Below are positions 6,130-8,529 of a stretch of 8,529 nucleotides of DNA, piece by piece. Each line of letters begins with the position of its first letter. The first letter of the stretch is position 1. Origin of the DNA: Desulfoprunum sp. (GTDB taxonomy: Bacteria; Desulfobacterota; Desulfobulbia; Desulfobulbales; Desulfocapsaceae); the NCBI GenBank assembly GCA_030696435.1, contig JAUYSF010000153.1, positions 1 through 8,529 on the forward strand, written 5' to 3'. Position numbers and translations under genes: made by a program. The notes under the pieces are model-generated. The model searched no databases. It was not told the origin of the DNA and saw nothing but the letters and a program-made list of their open reading frames with translations.

Positions 6130-6900
6130 ATGCCTATAGATACCTCACTGCTCGATCATTTTGCCATTGTCCTTGTCCATCCCAAATTCCCTGAAAATAT
6201 CGGCGCGGCGGCCCGGATTGCCTGGAATATGGGAATCACCCGCCTCATTGTTGTCCGCGAGACCATGCCAGACCATGAGACCATGGCTAAGATGGCCACC
6301 CATAAAGCTGCTCATCTCATCGAAAATCTGGAGATACATGCCCATCTCAAGGATGCCTTGGCCACCTTTAACATCGTTGTCGGCACAACCGCCCGCAGAG
6401 GACGACAGCGCATTCTCGAAAAAACTCCACGAGATGTCGTGGAAGAACTTATGCCGCAGATCGCCAGCAATCAAATTGCCTTCATATTCGGCCCAGAAAA
6501 CTGTGGCCTGACTAATGACGAGCTGAAATACTGCCAGATGACCTCCGCCATCCCAACTGCTGATTTTTCCTCGCTCAACCTGGCCCAGGCCGTGGCTATC
6601 CATTGTTATGAGTTGCATTACGGTCTCATTCACGCCCAGAAAGACATGAAACCCGTTCCTCAGTATGCCTCCTCATTTGAGCTCGAGGGGATGTACACCC
6701 ATATTGAGGATGCATTATTACGGATCAACTTTCTGCAGGAAAAAAGCCACGTCTATTGGATGAACAACATCCGCCAGTTCCTTGGCAGAATCCACCTCTC
6801 CTCAAAAGAGACGAACATAATCAGAGGAATCTGTAGGCAATTCCTCTGGCACCAATCCTCTGTTACCGAAAAATCCTCAAAAGAAGGCAACACCACATGA
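6130..6900 (+). CDS. trmJ: tRNA (cytidine/uridine-2'-O-)-methyltransferase, TrmJ type (SPOUT superfamily)
   Basis: A 256-residue SPOUT methyltransferase of typical TrmJ length. The family 2'-O-methylates the nucleotide at tRNA anticodon-loop position 32 using S-adenosylmethionine in the cytoplasm. Motif 1 is ENIGAAAR (22-29), with the arginine expected to be catalytic. GTTARR (85-90), FGPENCGLTNDEL (120-132) and IPTADFSSLNLAQAVAI (141-157) make the knotted cofactor site. The C-terminal helical extension (about 184-240, with FLQEK and RQFLGRIHLSSKE) is the one seen in TrmJ and distinguishes it from the smaller TrmL. The rRNA or other-tRNA methylating relatives of the LasT/TrmJ group cannot be fully excluded. 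No Shine-Dalgarno site precedes the ATG. The stop overlaps the start of the next gene (ATGA), so the two are expected to be translationally coupled. Confidence 0.92.
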   Translation: MPIDTSLLDHFAIVLVHPKFPENIGAAARIAWNMGITRLIVVRETMPDHETMAKMATHKAAHLIENLEIHAHLKDALATFNIVVGTTARRGRQRILEKTPRDVVEELMPQIASNQIAFIFGPENCGLTNDELKYCQMTSAIPTADFSSLNLAQAVAIHCYELHYGLIHAQKDMKPVPQYASSFELEGMYTHIEDALLRINFLQEKSHVYWMNNIRQFLGRIHLSSKETNIIRGICRQFLWHQSSVTEKSSKEGNTT

Positions 6901-8369
6901 CAAAAGCAGGACCAGTCCTGGTGAATGTTCCCTCAAATAAATTTTACCCCCCTCACATCGATGAATCCCAGGCATTATTCCGCACCCACCTCATAACTGC
7001 GCGATTGCCCCAAAAGATAACCACCAAAAAACTTATCGTCATCGAGGCCCAAGCCGGGCAGGGAAAAACGACACTGGCCTCACAGTTTCTTGACTTCAAC
7101 AAGTTTGATTATATCTGGTATCAAATTGGCATAGAGGACTCAGACCCCTTCTTCGTCCTCTCCTCTCTCCTGCTCAATCTGAGCAACAAATTTCCTGCCT
7201 TCAGCTCATCACAACTCGACTCAATTCTCAAGGAAGGCCAGGTTGGGCCACTTGACATCCAGAGATGTGCCAACCTCTTCCTCCAAAATATTGACGCCTG
7301 CTTTTCCCATGATATCTGTATTGTTTTTGATGATATCCATCTGATTTCCAACAACACCTTGACCAACAGTTTCCTTGAATACCTTCTCGAAACCTCTCCC
7401 CCGAAGCTCCATTTTCTCCTTATCAGTCGACATCCGCTCGAATTGAAATGTAAAATTTTGCGCAATAGTCAGGCCATCTGTTACCTTAAGACAGAGGACT
7501 TGGCACTCACGCATCTGGAGATAGAGACCCTTTTCAACACCATCTTGCATCAAGAAATCAGCAGAAAGGAGGCCGAGGAAATACACCGGATAACCAATGG
7601 TTGGATAATGGGAATCATCCTGGCAAGCCATCCCATCTCCGGAAGAGGCAAATTCTGGCAGTCTGCCGTCAGCCCAGCCCCTTCTTCCTCTCCTCATCAA
7701 GGCCATATGCTTGAATATTTTCAGGATGAAATTTTTGATCAAATCCCGGAAACACATCACATCCCCTTTCTGAAACTTGCCCTACTCGGCGAGATACCTG
7801 TCGATCTCGCTCAAGCAATCACCAACATTCAAGATATTGAGACCATCTTGAGCAAAATGGCCCAGAGCAATTTTTTTGTCTACCAACTAGACAACCATCA
7901 GCGCATCTTCCGTTTCCACCATTTTTTTCAGGAATTTTTACAACTGCAGGCAAAAACCAAGCACCCCCAGACGGATATCGATCATATCCATATCTGTGAA
8001 GCAGAGTACTATTTGCAAAGAAAAGTGATCGACAAGGCCATGCTATGCTACAAAGAGGCTGGCGATTACAAAACAATGGAGAAAATATTGAAAGAAAAGG
8101 GCATGGATCTCATAGCCCGCAACAAGAGGCTCGCCATCCTCGCCCTTCTCCAATCCATCCCGGAGACCACACTTTTCGAATACAACTGGCTTACCCTCTA
8201 CACCGGTCTTTTGCAGATTGACTACATCCCACAAACCACATTGCCATTTTTTGATACCGCTCGAGTAGGTTTTAGAAAAACAGGTGAAGAAATCGGTGAA
8301 ATCATCTCACTTTCCCTGACCATTTATTACCACTATGTGGTTTCAGGTTGCTTTTATCTCGGAGCATAG
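6897..8369 (+). CDS. MalT-like STAND-class ATPase, interrupted by in-frame TAG
   Basis: Residues 1-490 match the N-terminal and middle parts of MalT-like STAND ATPases, signalling switches that bind ATP and oligomerise on ligand sensing. Walker A is AQAGQGKTTL (51-60) and Walker B CIVFDDIH (141-148). A sensor-like LLISRHP spans 174-180, the helical-domain signature TNGWIMGIILA 233-243, and the winged-helix part ends in FRFHHFFQEFL (338-348). From about 360 on, helical hairpins suggest TPR-type ligand-sensor repeats. There is no effector domain at the N-terminus; MalT relatives usually reach about 900 residues and often carry a C-terminal LuxR-type DNA-binding domain, which cannot be seen here. 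The ATG overlaps the trmJ stop and has AGAAGG at 6882-6887. The frame stops at TAG 8367-8369, yet stays open beyond it, so this is either a broken gene or one with UAG readthrough. Confidence 0.85.
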   Translation: MTKAGPVLVNVPSNKFYPPHIDESQALFRTHLITARLPQKITTKKLIVIEAQAGQGKTTLASQFLDFNKFDYIWYQIGIEDSDPFFVLSSLLLNLSNKFPAFSSSQLDSILKEGQVGPLDIQRCANLFLQNIDACFSHDICIVFDDIHLISNNTLTNSFLEYLLETSPPKLHFLLISRHPLELKCKILRNSQAICYLKTEDLALTHLEIETLFNTILHQEISRKEAEEIHRITNGWIMGIILASHPISGRGKFWQSAVSPAPSSSPHQGHMLEYFQDEIFDQIPETHHIPFLKLALLGEIPVDLAQAITNIQDIETILSKMAQSNFFVYQLDNHQRIFRFHHFFQEFLQLQAKTKHPQTDIDHIHICEAEYYLQRKVIDKAMLCYKEAGDYKTMEKILKEKGMDLIARNKRLAILALLQSIPETTLFEYNWLTLYTGLLQIDYIPQTTLPFFDTARVGFRKTGEEIGEIISLSLTIYYHYVVSGCFYLGA

Positions 8370-8529
8370 GTTCTGACTCGCACAGAGGAACTCCTGCGAA
8401 AAAACGAGGCGACCCTTCCCGTACATGTTAAGATCATGGCGTCAAGCAATCTGGCGTTTGGACTGTGCTTTTTTAATGCCAAAGTCAATGAAGCCAGAAC
8501 CTATATCGCCATGGCCGCAACTCTCGCAG
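8367..8529 (+). pseudogene. In-frame continuation of the STAND ATPase after the TAG codon (runs off window)
   Basis: Directly after TAG (8367-8369) the same frame has 53 sense codons and no stop up to the window end. The translation keeps the character of the upstream sensor repeats: a helix with TRTEELLRKN, a second with VKIMASSNLAFGLCFF and a third with EARTYIAMAATLA, typical of MalT/TPR helix pairs. One base change (for example from GAG, CAG or AAG) would restore a full gene. I therefore treat this as the 3' part of the same coding unit. Whether it is a pseudogene, a read-through product or a sequencing error cannot be told from this window. Confidence 0.6.

Overview
The window reads like an ordinary chromosomal stretch of a Gram-negative bacterium, probably a member of the Desulfobacterota (Desulfobulbales-like). 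This placement is an inference from the protein repertoire: a leucyl/phenylalanyl-tRNA-protein transferase, a strongly diverged long RelA/SpoT protein and a MalT-like STAND ATPase, with mid-range base composition. No rRNA, tRNA, insertion sequence or CRISPR array was seen.

Layout. Bases 2-220 (+) are the 3' end of aat (N-end rule pathway). Its last 23 bases overlap a small gene (198-773, +) for a zinc-ribbon protein whose body resembles the C-terminal TSCPD domain of B12-dependent ribonucleotide reductase. Convergent to it, with a 21-base gap, is a long RelA/SpoT-homologue gene (795-2900, -). Its ppGpp hydrolase site is intact, but its synthetase site has lost both catalytic acidic residues. 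A 182-base divergent control region separates it from rnr (3083-5293, +), encoding RNase R. Bases 5294-5454 hold a good promoter for a membrane-anchored coiled-coil protein of unknown function (5455-5964, +). Bases 5965-6129 hold a long inverted repeat, a small hairpin with a T-run and an AT-rich promoter-like box. Then come trmJ (6130-6900, +), a tRNA 2'-O-methyltransferase, and, overlapping it by ATGA, a MalT-like STAND ATPase gene that runs to the window edge.

Themes. Several genes concern RNA and stringent physiology: Aat uses aminoacyl-tRNA, the Rel homologue controls (p)ppGpp, RNase R degrades structured RNA and TrmJ modifies tRNA. This may be a housekeeping neighbourhood rather than a dedicated system; I see no phage or defence island hallmarks.

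Most notable observation: the STAND gene meets an in-frame TAG at 8367-8369, yet the same frame stays open to the window end (53 more codons) and still reads like the helical TPR-type part of the family. The locus is therefore an amber-interrupted pseudogene, a sequencing error, or a UAG that is read through (pyrrolysine or suppression). Flanking sequence and a search for pylTSBCD would decide.
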